Origin: an uncultured Clostridia bacterium
Lineage (GTDB): Bacteria > Bacillota > Clostridia > Christensenellales > CAG-138
Assembly (NCBI GenBank): GCA_944366945.1
Contig: CALVWJ010000008.1
Coordinates: forward strand, 17,474 to 81,473
DNA length: 64,000 nucleotides
Direction of reading: 5' to 3'
The position numbers and the translations under genes are program-made. This document shows, in pieces, positions 8,986 through 17,970 of this stretch. The notes under the pieces are model-generated. The model ran no database searches. It was given only the letters and a program-made list of their open reading frames with translations, and was not told the origin of the DNA. How positions within the stretch are numbered: position 1 is the first letter of the stretch; every line of letters starts with the position of its first letter.

Positions 8986-9889
8986 GCGCGCTTCCTCCCA
9001 CCGTGTTCTACAACAAGGTTTATGTTAAATCCAGTATACGCAGGGCCGCGGAAAAAATCAATATGAAATCCCAGATAGGCAGGCATATGGGAAAAACAGG
9101 AAGCAAAAACGGGGGTGGCCTGCGTGCGCGTACATGGGATAGCATATATAATGAATTGACAAATGATTCACGATATAGCACAGTGCATGCATCATAGCAT
9201 TGTCCCATTCTTTAATCTCGAACAAGAATGATGCAGAACCATAGGAAAAGTCAAGTTGATGAAAGAGAATTACCTATGCAAAAATGATTGGGTGCAAGGA
9301 TGCTCTCAATTTTACTTCTTATTGCGGTTTCTGTTCCCGCAACGGCAGAGAGTGGCAAGGCTTGGGGGCGAGAGATGCCTGTGTAAACTTGGCGCGCATC
9401 CGAAGCAGAAAAAGAAGCTTAGCGCATGCGTGGAAGGAAGAGAATTGAAAGGGATACCGCAAAGCCCTCAATACCACGATCGGATGGAGCGCCGGCCCAG
9501 CGAATGGGAGTCTATTTCGGGCATCTCGTGCAGAGAGCCTCCAGGTGGCGCACGGTTCAATTCGCCTGGCGGCGGGCAGATACACGATGTTGATGCGGGG
9601 GATGACTACCGTTTCAGTTTCACGCTCCGTAGACCCGCCAGCGTCGTATAACTTCATTTCTTTCGGCGTTGCCCCTGCCTTAAAAAGCAGAGCGGCTATG
9701 GACTCTTTACGCATTACTGATCCGCATTATTTACTATAAAATGGGCGTAATAGAAAAAACGAAACAAGGAAATCCATCGCTTATCGTGCCCTCGGAGGAA
9801 CAGAAGGCTGGGAATTCGATTATGCGGGAGAGTCCCTATTTTTAACAGTTTAGAATTCGATTCGATCCATGTGGATTAGCAAATCTTGA

Positions 9890-10216
9890 AATGAAAAAAA
9901 GAAAACTATCAATGCTGCAGACCCTGCAGGCGCTGCTGCATCTGGCGGGGATTATGACCCTAATGCCGCATCGCTTTTTTCGTGCGGGAAGAGCCGGCTG
10001 AAGGGAAGATACAGCACGGAAATAGGCGGCAGCGAGGCATTCTACCTTGTGATCGAGAGCAAGGGGGATTACGCAGTATACCGGCAGGGAGAGCCGCTGC
10101 TTGAAGTAGGCGTGCGTGAGAAGGGAATGGGGGAACTTTACACGGTTACGCTGCTTGAAGAGGAGCCGCATGGAGGCGTGACCCCAGAAAGCATGTGCTG
10201 TTTTACCCCCGGATAG
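9890..10216 (+). pseudogene. Remnant of an unknown coding sequence
   Basis: This open frame of 108 codons has protein-like composition (GGSEAFYLVIESKGDY, then VYRQGEPLLEVGVREKG) but no start codon near its 5' end, and stop codons lie just upstream. Immediately after its stop, a different frame (LLPRIKLGAVLAYMGVKSPG) continues for about 40 residues, which is what a frameshifted gene would look like. The family is not recognised. It could also be chance coding potential. Confidence 0.35.
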
Positions 10217-10323
10217 CAAGGAGCTTCTTCCGCGCATCAAGTTGGGAGCTGTGCTGGCTTACATGGGCGTAAAATCGCCGGGACTGTCCATGAACCAGGG
10301 ATGGAGCGCTGCGCTTGGCCGAC

Positions 10324-10346
10324 GCTCCCAGCTGAGCTATACCCCC
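10324..10346 (-). tRNA. 5' fragment of a tRNA (Ala-like), not functional
   Basis: Read on the minus strand from 10346, the sequence begins GGGGGTATAGCTCAGCTGGG and continues AGC. It matches the acceptor strand, D-stem and D-loop of bacterial tRNA-Ala-type genes. After about 23 bases the similarity ends: no anticodon arm or T-arm follows. It is therefore a relic or a copy made by recombination at a tRNA gene, not a working tRNA. Confidence 0.5.
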
Positions 10347-10492
10347 AGATGTGGGAAAGAACATTTATTCAATTTTGTTGAGGGGTGTGTAACCGCTTCA
10401 ATCGGGCTCCTCTTTGCATGTGCTCAAACAGTATACATGCATACCTGCTTTTCTGCATAAGGGTATATCTTTACAAACGAAAGGAAAAGGGC

Positions 10493-10521
10493 TTGAAAAC
10501 AGCAGGGGAAAATAGTACATT
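10493..10521 (+). promoter_or_regulatory. Possible promoter of the citrate lyase operon
   Basis: TTGAAA at 10493-10498 and TACATT at 10516-10521 are separated by 17 bp and lie 61 bp before the citD start. The -10 element is imperfect. No catabolite-response element or regulator binding site was recognised with confidence. Confidence 0.35.
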
Positions 10522-10581
10522 AAGAAGCGAGAAGAGGGAGCAGGAATCCCGCATATTATCAAAATTCGGAGGAACCAGAAC

Positions 10582-10878
10582 ATGCAGATCGTGACTAAAG
10601 GCGTTGCGGGCACGATGGAGTCGAGCGACATCATCGTGCGCATCGAACCCGCAGAGCAAAAGGGAATCGAGTTGACGCTGACGAGCGCTGTGATGCAGCA
10701 GTTCGGAAAGCAGATTGAAAAGGTGATCCGCGAAACGCTTGCGGAGCTTGGCGTGGAAAGCGCCATCGTCAATGCGGTGGACAAGGGTGCGCTCGATTGC
10801 ACCGTTGCCGCGCGCGTCAAGGCGGCTGCATATCGCGCTGCTCAGTGCGAGGATTACACCTGGAGGACGAAGCAATGA
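10582..10878 (+). CDS. citD: Citrate lyase acyl carrier protein (gamma subunit)
   Basis: This 98-residue protein has the usual citrate lyase ACP length and N-terminus (GVAGTMESSDIIVRIEP). The conserved Ser in this MESSD region is where the phosphoribosyl-dephospho-CoA prosthetic group is attached. It carries the acetyl or citryl thioester between the alpha and beta subunits. GGAGG at about 10570 gives the start. Its stop overlaps the citE start in ATGA. Confidence 0.93.
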   Translation: MQIVTKGVAGTMESSDIIVRIEPAEQKGIELTLTSAVMQQFGKQIEKVIRETLAELGVESAIVNAVDKGALDCTVAARVKAAAYRAAQCEDYTWRTKQ

Positions 10879-11762
10879 AACGCTTAAGACGCAGCATGCT
10901 GTTTGTCCCGGGCAACAATCCGGGCATGATCCGCGACGCGCATATTTACGGCTCGGATTCCATCATGTTCGATCTGGAGGACTCCGTTTCCATCAATGAA
11001 AAGGATGCGGCGCGCTTCCTCGTTTACAACGCGCTTTCGAGTCTGCGTTATGGCAACAAGGAGCTTGTGGTCCGCATCAACGACCTTTCCTCTGGCCTTG
11101 GCATTCAAGATCTCGAGGCGATCGTCCGCGCGAAGCCGGATGTCATCCGCCTGCCCAAGACCGAGTGCGCGCAGGATGTAATCGATTGCGAGCGCGAGAT
11201 TGAGCGAATCGAGCGCGAAGCAGGCATCCCCGTGGGCACAACGGGCATGATGGCCGCAATCGAGAGCGGCCGCGGCGTGCTCAACGCCATGGAGATCGCA
11301 TTTGCCTCCAAGCGCCTCATCGGCATCGCGCTTGGCGCCGAAGACTATGTAACCGATCTGAAGACCGTGCGCAGCGATGGCACGGAGCTTTTCTTTGCCC
11401 GTTGCATGATCTTAAACGCCGCACGTGCAGCCGGCATTGACGCGCTTGACACCGTGTACAGCGACGTCAACAACGAGGAAGGCTTCATCAAGGAAGCGCG
11501 CCTCATCCGTCAGCTGGGCTTTGACGGCAAGAGCGTGATCAACCCGCGCCAGATTCCGCCGCTCCACCAGGTGTTCATGCCGAGCGAAAAGGATCTCATT
11601 AAGGCGCGCGCCGTGATCGAAGCGGCGGAAGAAGCTGAGCGCCGTGGCAGCGGCGTCATCAGCCTCAACGGCAAGATGATCGACAAGCCCATCGTGACCC
11701 GCGCCCGGTATCTGCTTGACCTTGCGGAAGCGGCGAGCGTAACGCCTGTAGAGGAGGTTTAA
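10875..11762 (+). CDS. citE: Citrate lyase beta subunit (citryl-ACP lyase)
   Basis: This 295-residue CitE protein of the HpcH/HpaI aldolase fold cleaves citryl-ACP to oxaloacetate and acetyl-ACP. The N-terminus RRSMLFVPGNNPGM, the metal-binding FDLEDSV, the LPKTE segment and ALGAEDY are all family motifs. The start chosen is the ATG overlapping the citD stop; an upstream in-frame extension into citD is not credible. It lies in order with citF 4 bp downstream. Confidence 0.95.
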   Translation: MKRLRRSMLFVPGNNPGMIRDAHIYGSDSIMFDLEDSVSINEKDAARFLVYNALSSLRYGNKELVVRINDLSSGLGIQDLEAIVRAKPDVIRLPKTECAQDVIDCEREIERIEREAGIPVGTTGMMAAIESGRGVLNAMEIAFASKRLIGIALGAEDYVTDLKTVRSDGTELFFARCMILNAARAAGIDALDTVYSDVNNEEGFIKEARLIRQLGFDGKSVINPRQIPPLHQVFMPSEKDLIKARAVIEAAEEAERRGSGVISLNGKMIDKPIVTRARYLLDLAEAASVTPVEEV

Positions 11763-11766
11763 CGCT

Positions 11767-13305
11767 ATGAAGAATATCGATCTTAAGAAAATTCCGCATA
11801 TCAGCGAGATTACCGCGCAGCATGGCAGCTTTACCGGCACGCCTGTAAAGCCCAAGGAAACGTTCCTCGAGCGCATGGGTTCAAAGAACAAGGTTGTGCC
11901 TTCCCTGGAAGAGGCAATCCGGCTTTCCGGCCTTCGGGATGGGATGACAATTTCCTTCCACCATCACTTCCGCAATGGTGACTATGTTGTCAATATGGTT
12001 GTGGAGCAGATCGCCAAAATGGGCATCAAGAATTTGACCCTTGCTGCAAGCTCCCTTACGGATATCCACGCCCCGCTGATTGAGCATATCAAAAACGGCG
12101 TGATCACCCACATTGAAACCAGCGGCCTTCGCGGAAAACTGGCGGAGGAGGTTTCCCGGGGGCTTATGGATTTCCCCATCGTGTTCCGTTCCCATGGCGG
12201 CCGTGCGGCGGCGATTGAATCCGGGGAGCTGCACATTGACGTAGCCTTCCTTGGCGCACCTTCCTGTGACCCCTATGGCAATGCAAACGGCTATAACCGC
12301 GATGAAGAAAACGCAACCTGCTGCGGTTCTCTGGGCTATGCCAAGCTCGATGCGCTCCATGCGGATAAATGCGTGATCATCACGGACCACATCGTGCGCT
12401 TCCCCAATACGCCCTATGGTATCCCGGAGTCCAATGTGGATTATGTTGTTAAGGTGGATTCCATCGGCGATCCCAAGGGCATTATGAGCGGCGCAACGCG
12501 CTTTACCAAAAACCCCAAGGAGCTGCTCATCGCCAAGACCGCTGCGGATGTGATTGAGGCGAGCGGATACTTCTATGATGGCTTCTCCATGCAGATGGGC
12601 TCCGGCGGCGCAAGTCTTGCAACGGCGCGTTACCTGCGGGAAAAGATGATCGAAAAGAATATCCATGCGCGCTTTGCGCTGGGCGGCATTACGGGCCAGA
12701 TCGTTGAAATGCATGAGGAGGGGCTTGTGGATAAGATCCTCGATGTGCAGTCCTTCGACCTCATTGCAGCCAACTCCCTTAAAAACAACCGCTTCCATCA
12801 GCAGATCGACGCTTCCGTTTATGCGAGCTATCTCAACCGGGGCGCTGCGGTCAACGAGCTGGATTTTGTCGTCCTTTCCGCGCTTGAGATCGACACGGAT
12901 TTCAACGTTAACGTAATGACCGGCTCGGATGGCGTTATCCGCGGCGCGATCGGCGGCCATCCCGATACGGCTGCCGGCGCAAGCCTCTCCATCGTCGTTG
13001 CGCCGCTCACGCGCGGCCGCATCCCCACGATCGTGGATAAGGTAAACACCATCGTTACGCCGGGAAGCGTGGTGGACGTGGTTGTAACCGATCAAGGCGT
13101 GGCGGTAAACCCGGCGCGGCCGGAGATCAAGGAGCTGCTTGAAGCGGCGGGCCTGCCGGTTACCACCATCGAGGCGCTGCGCGATCGCTGCACGCGCATC
13201 GTTGGCAAGCCGGAACCCATAAAATATAAGGATAGGATCGTTGGCGTTGTGATGTACCGTGATAATACGGTCATCGACGTCATCCATGAGATCGACGAGG
13301 AGTAA
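11767..13305 (+). CDS. citF: Citrate lyase alpha subunit (citrate:acetyl-ACP transferase)
   Basis: This 512-residue CoA-transferase-fold subunit exchanges acetyl on CitD for citrate. It is the standard length for CitF. Recognisable blocks are TISFHHHFRNGDYV near residue 62, GGRAAAIESGELHIDVAFLG, and the C-terminal VVDVVVTDQGVAVNP. The ribosome site is GAGGAGG in the end of citE. The stop overlaps the next start as TAATG, so the genes are translationally coupled. Confidence 0.95.
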   Translation: MKNIDLKKIPHISEITAQHGSFTGTPVKPKETFLERMGSKNKVVPSLEEAIRLSGLRDGMTISFHHHFRNGDYVVNMVVEQIAKMGIKNLTLAASSLTDIHAPLIEHIKNGVITHIETSGLRGKLAEEVSRGLMDFPIVFRSHGGRAAAIESGELHIDVAFLGAPSCDPYGNANGYNRDEENATCCGSLGYAKLDALHADKCVIITDHIVRFPNTPYGIPESNVDYVVKVDSIGDPKGIMSGATRFTKNPKELLIAKTAADVIEASGYFYDGFSMQMGSGGASLATARYLREKMIEKNIHARFALGGITGQIVEMHEEGLVDKILDVQSFDLIAANSLKNNRFHQQIDASVYASYLNRGAAVNELDFVVLSALEIDTDFNVNVMTGSDGVIRGAIGGHPDTAAGASLSIVVAPLTRGRIPTIVDKVNTIVTPGSVVDVVVTDQGVAVNPARPEIKELLEAAGLPVTTIEALRDRCTRIVGKPEPIKYKDRIVGVVMYRDNTVIDVIHEIDEE

Positions 13306-14282
13306 TGTACGATATCGAAACGGGCGCGCCTCTTTGCGGGGCGCGCCTCTTGGAAATCCAGGCGTTTTTGGCGCAGCGCGGCCTTACCATGGAAGGTGCT
13401 GCTGATTTTTATGTTGTCCTTAGGGATGAGGATGGCGCTATTGCTGCAACCGGCTGCCTGGAGGGGCGCGTGCTCAAATACATTGCCGTTGCGCCTTCTG
13501 CGGAAGGCACGGGCGCAGCGGCTACGGTCGTAAGCGAGTTGGTCAGCGAGGCTTGGCGGGAAGGGATTGGGCACCTGTTCCTTTACACCAAGCCGGAAAA
13601 CGGGCGCATGTTCCGTTCGCTCGGGTTTTACCCGGTTGCGCAAACGGATTCCGTCCTCATGATGGAGGATAAAAAGGACGGCATCGCAAAATTTCTTGCC
13701 GCTATCCCGCGGCGGGAAGGTGCCGCGCCCGTGGGTGCCTGCGTGATGAATTGCAACCCGTTTACCAACGGCCATCGCTACCTTGTGGAGACGGCGGCTA
13801 AGGCGTGCGGGCTATTGTATGTATTTGTGGTCAGCGAGGATGCTTCGCTGTTCCCGGCAAGCGTGCGCCTTGCGCTGGTGCAAAAAGGGACGGCGGATCT
13901 TTCCAATGTGATCGTAGCCGAAAGCCAGGATTATCTGGTTTCCCGCGCAACCTTCCCTACCTATTTCATCAAGGAGCGCGCGGATCTTGCCCATGTGCAG
14001 ACGGATCTGGATCTTGCGATTTTCACCCAGCGCATTGCGCCTGCACTCAACATTACGCGGCGCTTTGTCGGCACGGAACCTTTCTGCCCGGTCACGCGCG
14101 CGTATAACGCGCGCATGAAGGAGCTTCTGCCGCAGGCGGGCATTGAACTCATTGAGATTGAACGGAAGGATGGCATTTCCGCAAGCAAAGTCCGCGCGCT
14201 GATGCAGGCGGGCGATCTTGCGGGTGTCCGCGCGCTCGTACCGGATACAACCTATGCATATATCAAAGATCACCTTGGATGA
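13305..14282 (+). CDS. citC: [Citrate (pro-3S)-lyase] ligase
   Basis: This 325-residue enzyme acetylates the thiol of the CitD prosthetic group using acetate and ATP, which activates the lyase. It has an N-terminal GNAT-like domain (about residues 1-125), followed by a nucleotidyltransferase domain with the NPFTNGHRYL HxGH-type motif (near residue 150) and ISASKVR near the end. The two domains in this order are characteristic of CitC. Its 3' end overlaps the start of the citX-citG fusion by 29 bp. Confidence 0.93.
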   Translation: MYDIETGAPLCGARLLEIQAFLAQRGLTMEGAADFYVVLRDEDGAIAATGCLEGRVLKYIAVAPSAEGTGAAATVVSELVSEAWREGIGHLFLYTKPENGRMFRSLGFYPVAQTDSVLMMEDKKDGIAKFLAAIPRREGAAPVGACVMNCNPFTNGHRYLVETAAKACGLLYVFVVSEDASLFPASVRLALVQKGTADLSNVIVAESQDYLVSRATFPTYFIKERADLAHVQTDLDLAIFTQRIAPALNITRRFVGTEPFCPVTRAYNARMKELLPQAGIELIEIERKDGISASKVRALMQAGDLAGVRALVPDTTYAYIKDHLG

Positions 14283-15555
14283 AATGCTCTCGGCGCGCGA
14301 ACGCCGGGCGGAAAAACAGCGGGTGCTGACGGAGCGGTTCGGTCACCCCGTTGTTTGCTTTACGATGAATATTCCAGGGGAAGTAAAATATACTCCCTTG
14401 GTGGAATTTGCGTTTTTGGAAGGCGTGCGCCGCATTGAGACGGCGATGCCACCGGCGCAGCACCGGGAACTGATACGGGAGAAAACGGGATGCGAAGCGT
14501 TTTTCGTGTTTGATCTTGCTGCGGAAGAAACCAAACGCAGGATGATCGCGATCGAGGAAGAAGATGCGGTTGCGCGGCTGTTTGACATCGACGTGATCGG
14601 CGCGGACGGCGAAAAGCTTTCCCGCGCAAGACAGAGGGGCTGCCTTGTTTGCGGCGGGCCGGTAACTGCCTGCGCGCGCAGCCGCGCCCATGGCCTTGCT
14701 GAGGTGGAAGCAGCGGCGGACCGGCTGCTCTCTACATTTGCGGCGCAATCGCTGGCGTCATCGGCCTATGCTGCGCTTATTGCCGAAGTAGAGGCAACGC
14801 CTAAACCAGGCCTCGTGGATCGCAACAACAATGGAGCACACCGGGATATGGATCTAGCGCTGTTCCTTCGAAGCGCAGCGGCACTGCGTCCGTATTTTGC
14901 GCGCATGGCAGCAAGCGTTTTGGCCGGGTGGGAAAACGACCCAGTGCAGATCATGGCGCAGCTGCGCGCGGAAGGCATTGCGGCGGAGCAGGCCATGTTT
15001 GCAGCAACCGGCGGCATCAACACGCATAAGGGCGCGATCTTTTCCATGGGATTGTTGATTGCAGGGAAAGCGCTTGCATTGCGGGCTGGCGGCGATGCCG
15101 TTGCAAACGCGGCTGCGCTTGCACAAAGCGATCTCACGGCCGAGTTGCAGCGCGCGGGGAAGCGCCCCGAAACCAACGGTGAACATGTTTATGCACGCTA
15201 TGCAGCGCGCGGGGCTAGGGGGGAGGCGGCGTCCGGCTTTCCAACCGCATGCGCTGCAAAAGCCGTTTATGCGGCATATCTGCAAGCAGGAAAAGGCTGG
15301 AATGACGCACTTGCGTTGACGCTTCCACATAGCATGGCTGCGCTTCAAGACACAAACCTTCTGCATCGCGGCGGGCCGGAGGGGCTTCATTTCGTGCAGC
15401 AAAGCGCGCGTGCCGTGCTTGCGTTGCCGGAAACAGAACGTATCCCTGCTCTGCTCGCGTTGGACGCAGAGCTGATAAAGCGCAACTTGAGCCCGGGCGG
15501 CAGCGCGGACATTCTCAGTCTTGCGGTATTGCTGCATACATTTGAGGCATGCTAA
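14254..15555 (+). CDS. citXG: Fused CitX-CitG: holo-citrate lyase synthase and triphosphoribosyl-dephospho-CoA synthase
   Basis: This 433-residue protein joins two prosthetic-group enzymes. The N-terminal CitX part (about residues 1-165) transfers the phosphoribosyl-dephospho-CoA group to CitD, with the RLFDIDVIGADGEKLSR block typical of CitX. The C-terminal CitG part (about 170-433) makes the triphosphoribosyl precursor from ATP and dephospho-CoA, with ATPKPGLVDRNNNGAH and GGINTHKGAIFS. The ATG at 14254 is used because the LSARERR motif of CitX lies 10-15 residues in; a later ATG at 14284 is possible. Such fusions are known in other citrate fermenters. No citrate transporter gene is adjacent. 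Confidence 0.9.
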   Translation: MHISKITLDEMLSARERRAEKQRVLTERFGHPVVCFTMNIPGEVKYTPLVEFAFLEGVRRIETAMPPAQHRELIREKTGCEAFFVFDLAAEETKRRMIAIEEEDAVARLFDIDVIGADGEKLSRARQRGCLVCGGPVTACARSRAHGLAEVEAAADRLLSTFAAQSLASSAYAALIAEVEATPKPGLVDRNNNGAHRDMDLALFLRSAAALRPYFARMAASVLAGWENDPVQIMAQLRAEGIAAEQAMFAATGGINTHKGAIFSMGLLIAGKALALRAGGDAVANAAALAQSDLTAELQRAGKRPETNGEHVYARYAARGARGEAASGFPTACAAKAVYAAYLQAGKGWNDALALTLPHSMAALQDTNLLHRGGPEGLHFVQQSARAVLALPETERIPALLALDAELIKRNLSPGGSADILSLAVLLHTFEAC

Positions 15556-15789
15556 ACCCAGCGAGCTACATGGCTCCAAAGCGTCTCGCGCCACTTTATT
15601 GCAAGGCTGCATGGAGCGGGGAAGCATGCAGGAGAAGGCAAGGGTGTTTACAAGCCCGTTGCACATGCCTGGGAGAGCACCGCATGCACCATTGCGGCAA
15701 TTCAGTTGTATCGCAAAAATTGGATAAAAGACCAATTTAAAACAGGCATACGCGATGCGGCCAGAACAAATGCAGAAAGGATGGCCAAC

Positions 15790-16131
15790 ATGGCAAAATA
15801 TGAAACGACGCTGACAGGCAATTTTGATGCGGTGCTTCGTTCCCTGGAGGAAGGGATTATGAACGGAAGCTTTACAGCTTCCTATGAGGATGGAAGCGAT
15901 TGCCGCATGGGCGCTGTGCGCTGCGCGGTGCGCGTTTATGAGCGCTACAGCGCGCTGGGCAGCAACCGGGTCAGCATGGCAGTGACGCTTGTTGGAAATG
16001 GGAAAAACTTGTTCCTTTCTGCCATAACATCCGGCGGGAGCCAGGCGATGCTCTTTAAGATTAATACATGGGGGGAAGGTTCGTTCCTCGATACGTTGGT
16101 AGAAGTTGTCGAACGGCTCAAGCAGGGCTGA
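15790..16131 (+). CDS. DUF6054 family protein
   Basis: This 113-residue soluble protein has the pattern MAKYETTLTGNFDAVLRSLE, a central AVRVYERYSALG, and SAITSGGSQAMLFKINTWGE, which I recognise as DUF6054. Its function is unknown. The start at 15790 has AAGG nine bases upstream; an ATG at 15781 is too close to that site. The 234 bp before it hold nothing I can identify. The downstream Ppx gene is convergent. Confidence 0.7.
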   Translation: MAKYETTLTGNFDAVLRSLEEGIMNGSFTASYEDGSDCRMGAVRCAVRVYERYSALGSNRVSMAVTLVGNGKNLFLSAITSGGSQAMLFKINTWGEGSFLDTLVEVVERLKQG

Positions 16132-16135
16132 AGAC

Positions 16136-16990
16136 TTAAGCTTTGCGCTGGGAAAGATAGGCGCGGTAGCCTTCCATGCCATCCGCATCGGAGACATGCA
16201 GCGTATGTATCCCCATGCCGCGCATGATGTAAAGAAGGATCAGCGCGCCTTCCACGATCACGTCGTGGCGCTGCGCAAGCAGCGGATGCTGCGCGCGCAC
16301 GGCATCCCCCTCTGCATAAAGCGCATATGCCTGCGCTTCCACATCGGCCTGGGAAAGGACGATGGCTGGCATAATGGTGCGGTCATACACCGTCATATTG
16401 CGGGAAAGTGCGGCAATAGTGGTCACCGTGCCGCCAACGCCCGTCCAGCAGGGAACATGCAGGCGAGGGAAACGGTAAACGCCCGCAAAGCGGGAAAACA
16501 GGGTTTCCTGCAACGCTTCCATGGAGCGCGCACCGCTCTGTTCACCCCATTCCTTTGCCCGGACACACCCAACGGGATAGCTTGCTGCAAAGCCTTCGGT
16601 TACAATTTGGCTGGAGCCTCCTCCAACATCTACGATGCCGCCCTGTGCTGCAGCACCCAGGCGTGCATATTGGGCTTCGCGCTCCCCGGAAAGCACATCG
16701 ATGCAGATGCCGCAGGCGCGTTTGACGCGCGCTAGGAATTCCGTGCGGTTGTGTGCATCGCGCACCGCGCTTGTCGCATAAGCATAGGGTGTGAGGCCCT
16801 CCGCATGCGCTTTTTGCACAAAGCAAGCGATCGCAGCAATGCTACGCTCCATAGCGGCCTCAGAAAGCATGCCTGTAGTGATTAAGCCTTCGGCAAGGCG
16901 CGTTGTGGTAAGCTGCTTTTCCGGGTTCTTCCCCAGGTAGCGGATCGAATTGCTGCCAATATCGATGATGGCGGTTGCCTTTTGCTCCAT
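16136..16990 (-). CDS. Ppx/GppA-type phosphatase
   Basis: This 284-residue member of the Ppx/GppA ASKHA superfamily has the phosphate-1 motif IIDIGSNSIR at its N-terminus and VDVGGGSSQIV (phosphate 2) near residue 130. It probably hydrolyses polyphosphate or pppGpp; the short single-domain form does not decide between these. An AGGAG site 7 bases upstream supports the ATG at 16990 over an earlier in-frame start. It lies downstream of divIC, yabQ and yabP on the same strand, separated by about 295 bp that contain a GC-rich hairpin near 17022-17042. Confidence 0.85.
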   Translation of the reverse strand: MEQKATAIIDIGSNSIRYLGKNPEKQLTTTRLAEGLITTGMLSEAAMERSIAAIACFVQKAHAEGLTPYAYATSAVRDAHNRTEFLARVKRACGICIDVLSGEREAQYARLGAAAQGGIVDVGGGSSQIVTEGFAASYPVGCVRAKEWGEQSGARSMEALQETLFSRFAGVYRFPRLHVPCWTGVGGTVTTIAALSRNMTVYDRTIMPAIVLSQADVEAQAYALYAEGDAVRAQHPLLAQRHDVIVEGALILLYIMRGMGIHTLHVSDADGMEGYRAYLSQRKA

Positions 16991-17183
16991 GATGAAATCT
17001 CCTAAATGACAGAATGAGGCGCGCCGCAAGCGCGCGCCTTAATTTGCGCAAATTATGTGCTTTACCGTACCGCTTGCGTCGCTGATGCCTAATGAGAGCG
17101 GCGCAGAGGCTTGCAGTATAGGCATCGGATTAAGGCCCCCGCATATGGTGCCCGAACGGGCGGTAGAATTCCTGGGGAGTCCG

Positions 17184-17234
17184 CATGCTGAAACGCTTAT
17201 TCCCATTGGGCATAGGCCATGCTCAAACGCTTAT
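17184..17234. repeat. Short imperfect direct repeat between ppx and divIC
   Basis: Two 17-base units (17184-17200 and 17218-17234) differ by one base: CATGCT, one variable base, then AAACGCTTAT. They lie in a 240-bp stretch with no gene. The purpose is unknown. Confidence 0.4.
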
Positions 17235-17284
17235 GAGCCGGGAAAAACGCTTGAAAAAACGCCTGCCCTTCTGGGTTGCGGCGT

Positions 17285-17569
17285 CTATTCTTCAATGTCA
17301 AATTTAATATCGTCCGGCAGGACAAAGCCGAGCTTTTCGCGGGCATATTGGATGAGATATTCCTCGCTCTTGGCATATTCTATCATATATTCTAAACGCT
17401 GCGCTTCATTTTGCAACGCTTGGTACTGCTGCTGCAAGGCAGCTTCCTGCGCGGCAATTTCGTTGAGTTTCTTTTCTTGGGCAAAGTAAAGCAAGCATGC
17501 AAAAGCCGCGCACAACACGGTGAGCAGCACGATAAACTTTGGCGTGATCCGCAATTTTCGCTTTTGCAT
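17285..17569 (-). CDS. divIC: Septum formation initiator, FtsB/DivIC family
   Basis: This 94-residue bitopic protein has a short basic cytoplasmic N-terminus (QKRKLRITPKF), one membrane helix (residues about 12-32), then a coiled coil of Glu/Gln/Ala-rich heptads (about 35-70) and the conserved YAREKLGFVLP motif near the C-terminus. It belongs to the divisome FtsL/FtsB-type scaffold. The ATG at 17569 has a GGAG site. Its place next to yabP and yabQ matches the conserved Bacillus and Clostridia order. Confidence 0.9.
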   Translation of the reverse strand: MQKRKLRITPKFIVLLTVLCAAFACLLYFAQEKKLNEIAAQEAALQQQYQALQNEAQRLEYMIEYAKSEEYLIQYAREKLGFVLPDDIKFDIEE

Positions 17570-17632
17570 GGCAGCTCCTCTGCACAAATACATACTCCTA
17601 TTATTACTATTTATAATCTATTCCCATCAAGA

Positions 17633-17968
17633 TTACAAGCGTTTTTTAGGATTTTTGCTATGCAAGTTTTGCAGCTTTTCAGCGAGGGCGCACAGAAGCG
17701 GGTCAATGGAGTGCAGAACGGCGAAAATGCCTGCTGCAATGCCCAGGAGCGCATACAGGCGCAACGCGCCGCCATTCACGCGGTAGAGCGTGAGGGCGGC
17801 GGTTATGCCAGCGAGTACATAGAATAGAACGTCCAGCAGCGCATCCGAAATACGCCCGCCACCAAAGAGAGCGTGCAACGCGCGGAAGGAAACGAAGATG
17901 AGGCCGATGACGAGCCCACCATAAACCGCGCCAAGAAAGATGGGAATTTCCCCAACTGTGCCAATCAT
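17633..17968 (-). CDS. yabQ: Spore cortex biosynthesis protein YabQ
   Basis: This 111-residue integral membrane protein has about four hydrophobic segments covering most of its length, and FVSFRALHALFGGG and SDALLDVLFY blocks typical of YabQ. In Bacillus subtilis YabQ acts in the mother cell and is needed for spore cortex formation. It directly follows yabP with a 2-bp gap and precedes divIC, the standard sporulation cluster. This supports an endospore-forming host. Confidence 0.88.
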   Translation of the reverse strand: MIGTVGEIPIFLGAVYGGLVIGLIFVSFRALHALFGGGRISDALLDVLFYVLAGITAALTLYRVNGGALRLYALLGIAAGIFAVLHSIDPLLCALAEKLQNLHSKNPKKRL

Positions 17969-17970
17969 GC

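Larger units (their letters stand above)
9000..10560. other. Long stretch without an intact gene (decayed DNA)
   Basis: No reading frame here looks like a complete bacterial gene. A signal-peptide-like start is visible at 9300 (MLSILLLIAVSVPATA) but its frame stops after 28 codons. Several longer frames on both strands, such as 9319-9714 minus, lack recognisable domains. One 108-codon open frame without a start lies at 9890-10216, and a 5' tRNA-like fragment at 10324-10346. I read this as remnants of one or more exported proteins broken by frameshifts, but no parent family is recognised. Confidence 0.5.

Noticed and set aside
9157..9180. TTGACA upstream of the decayed region as a promoter
   Set aside because: The nearest AT-rich -10-like hexamer is only about 13 bp away and there is no gene to express.
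11881..13287. 468-codon minus-strand frame over citF
   Set aside because: It is a shadow of citF with no motif; citF is complete and well supported.
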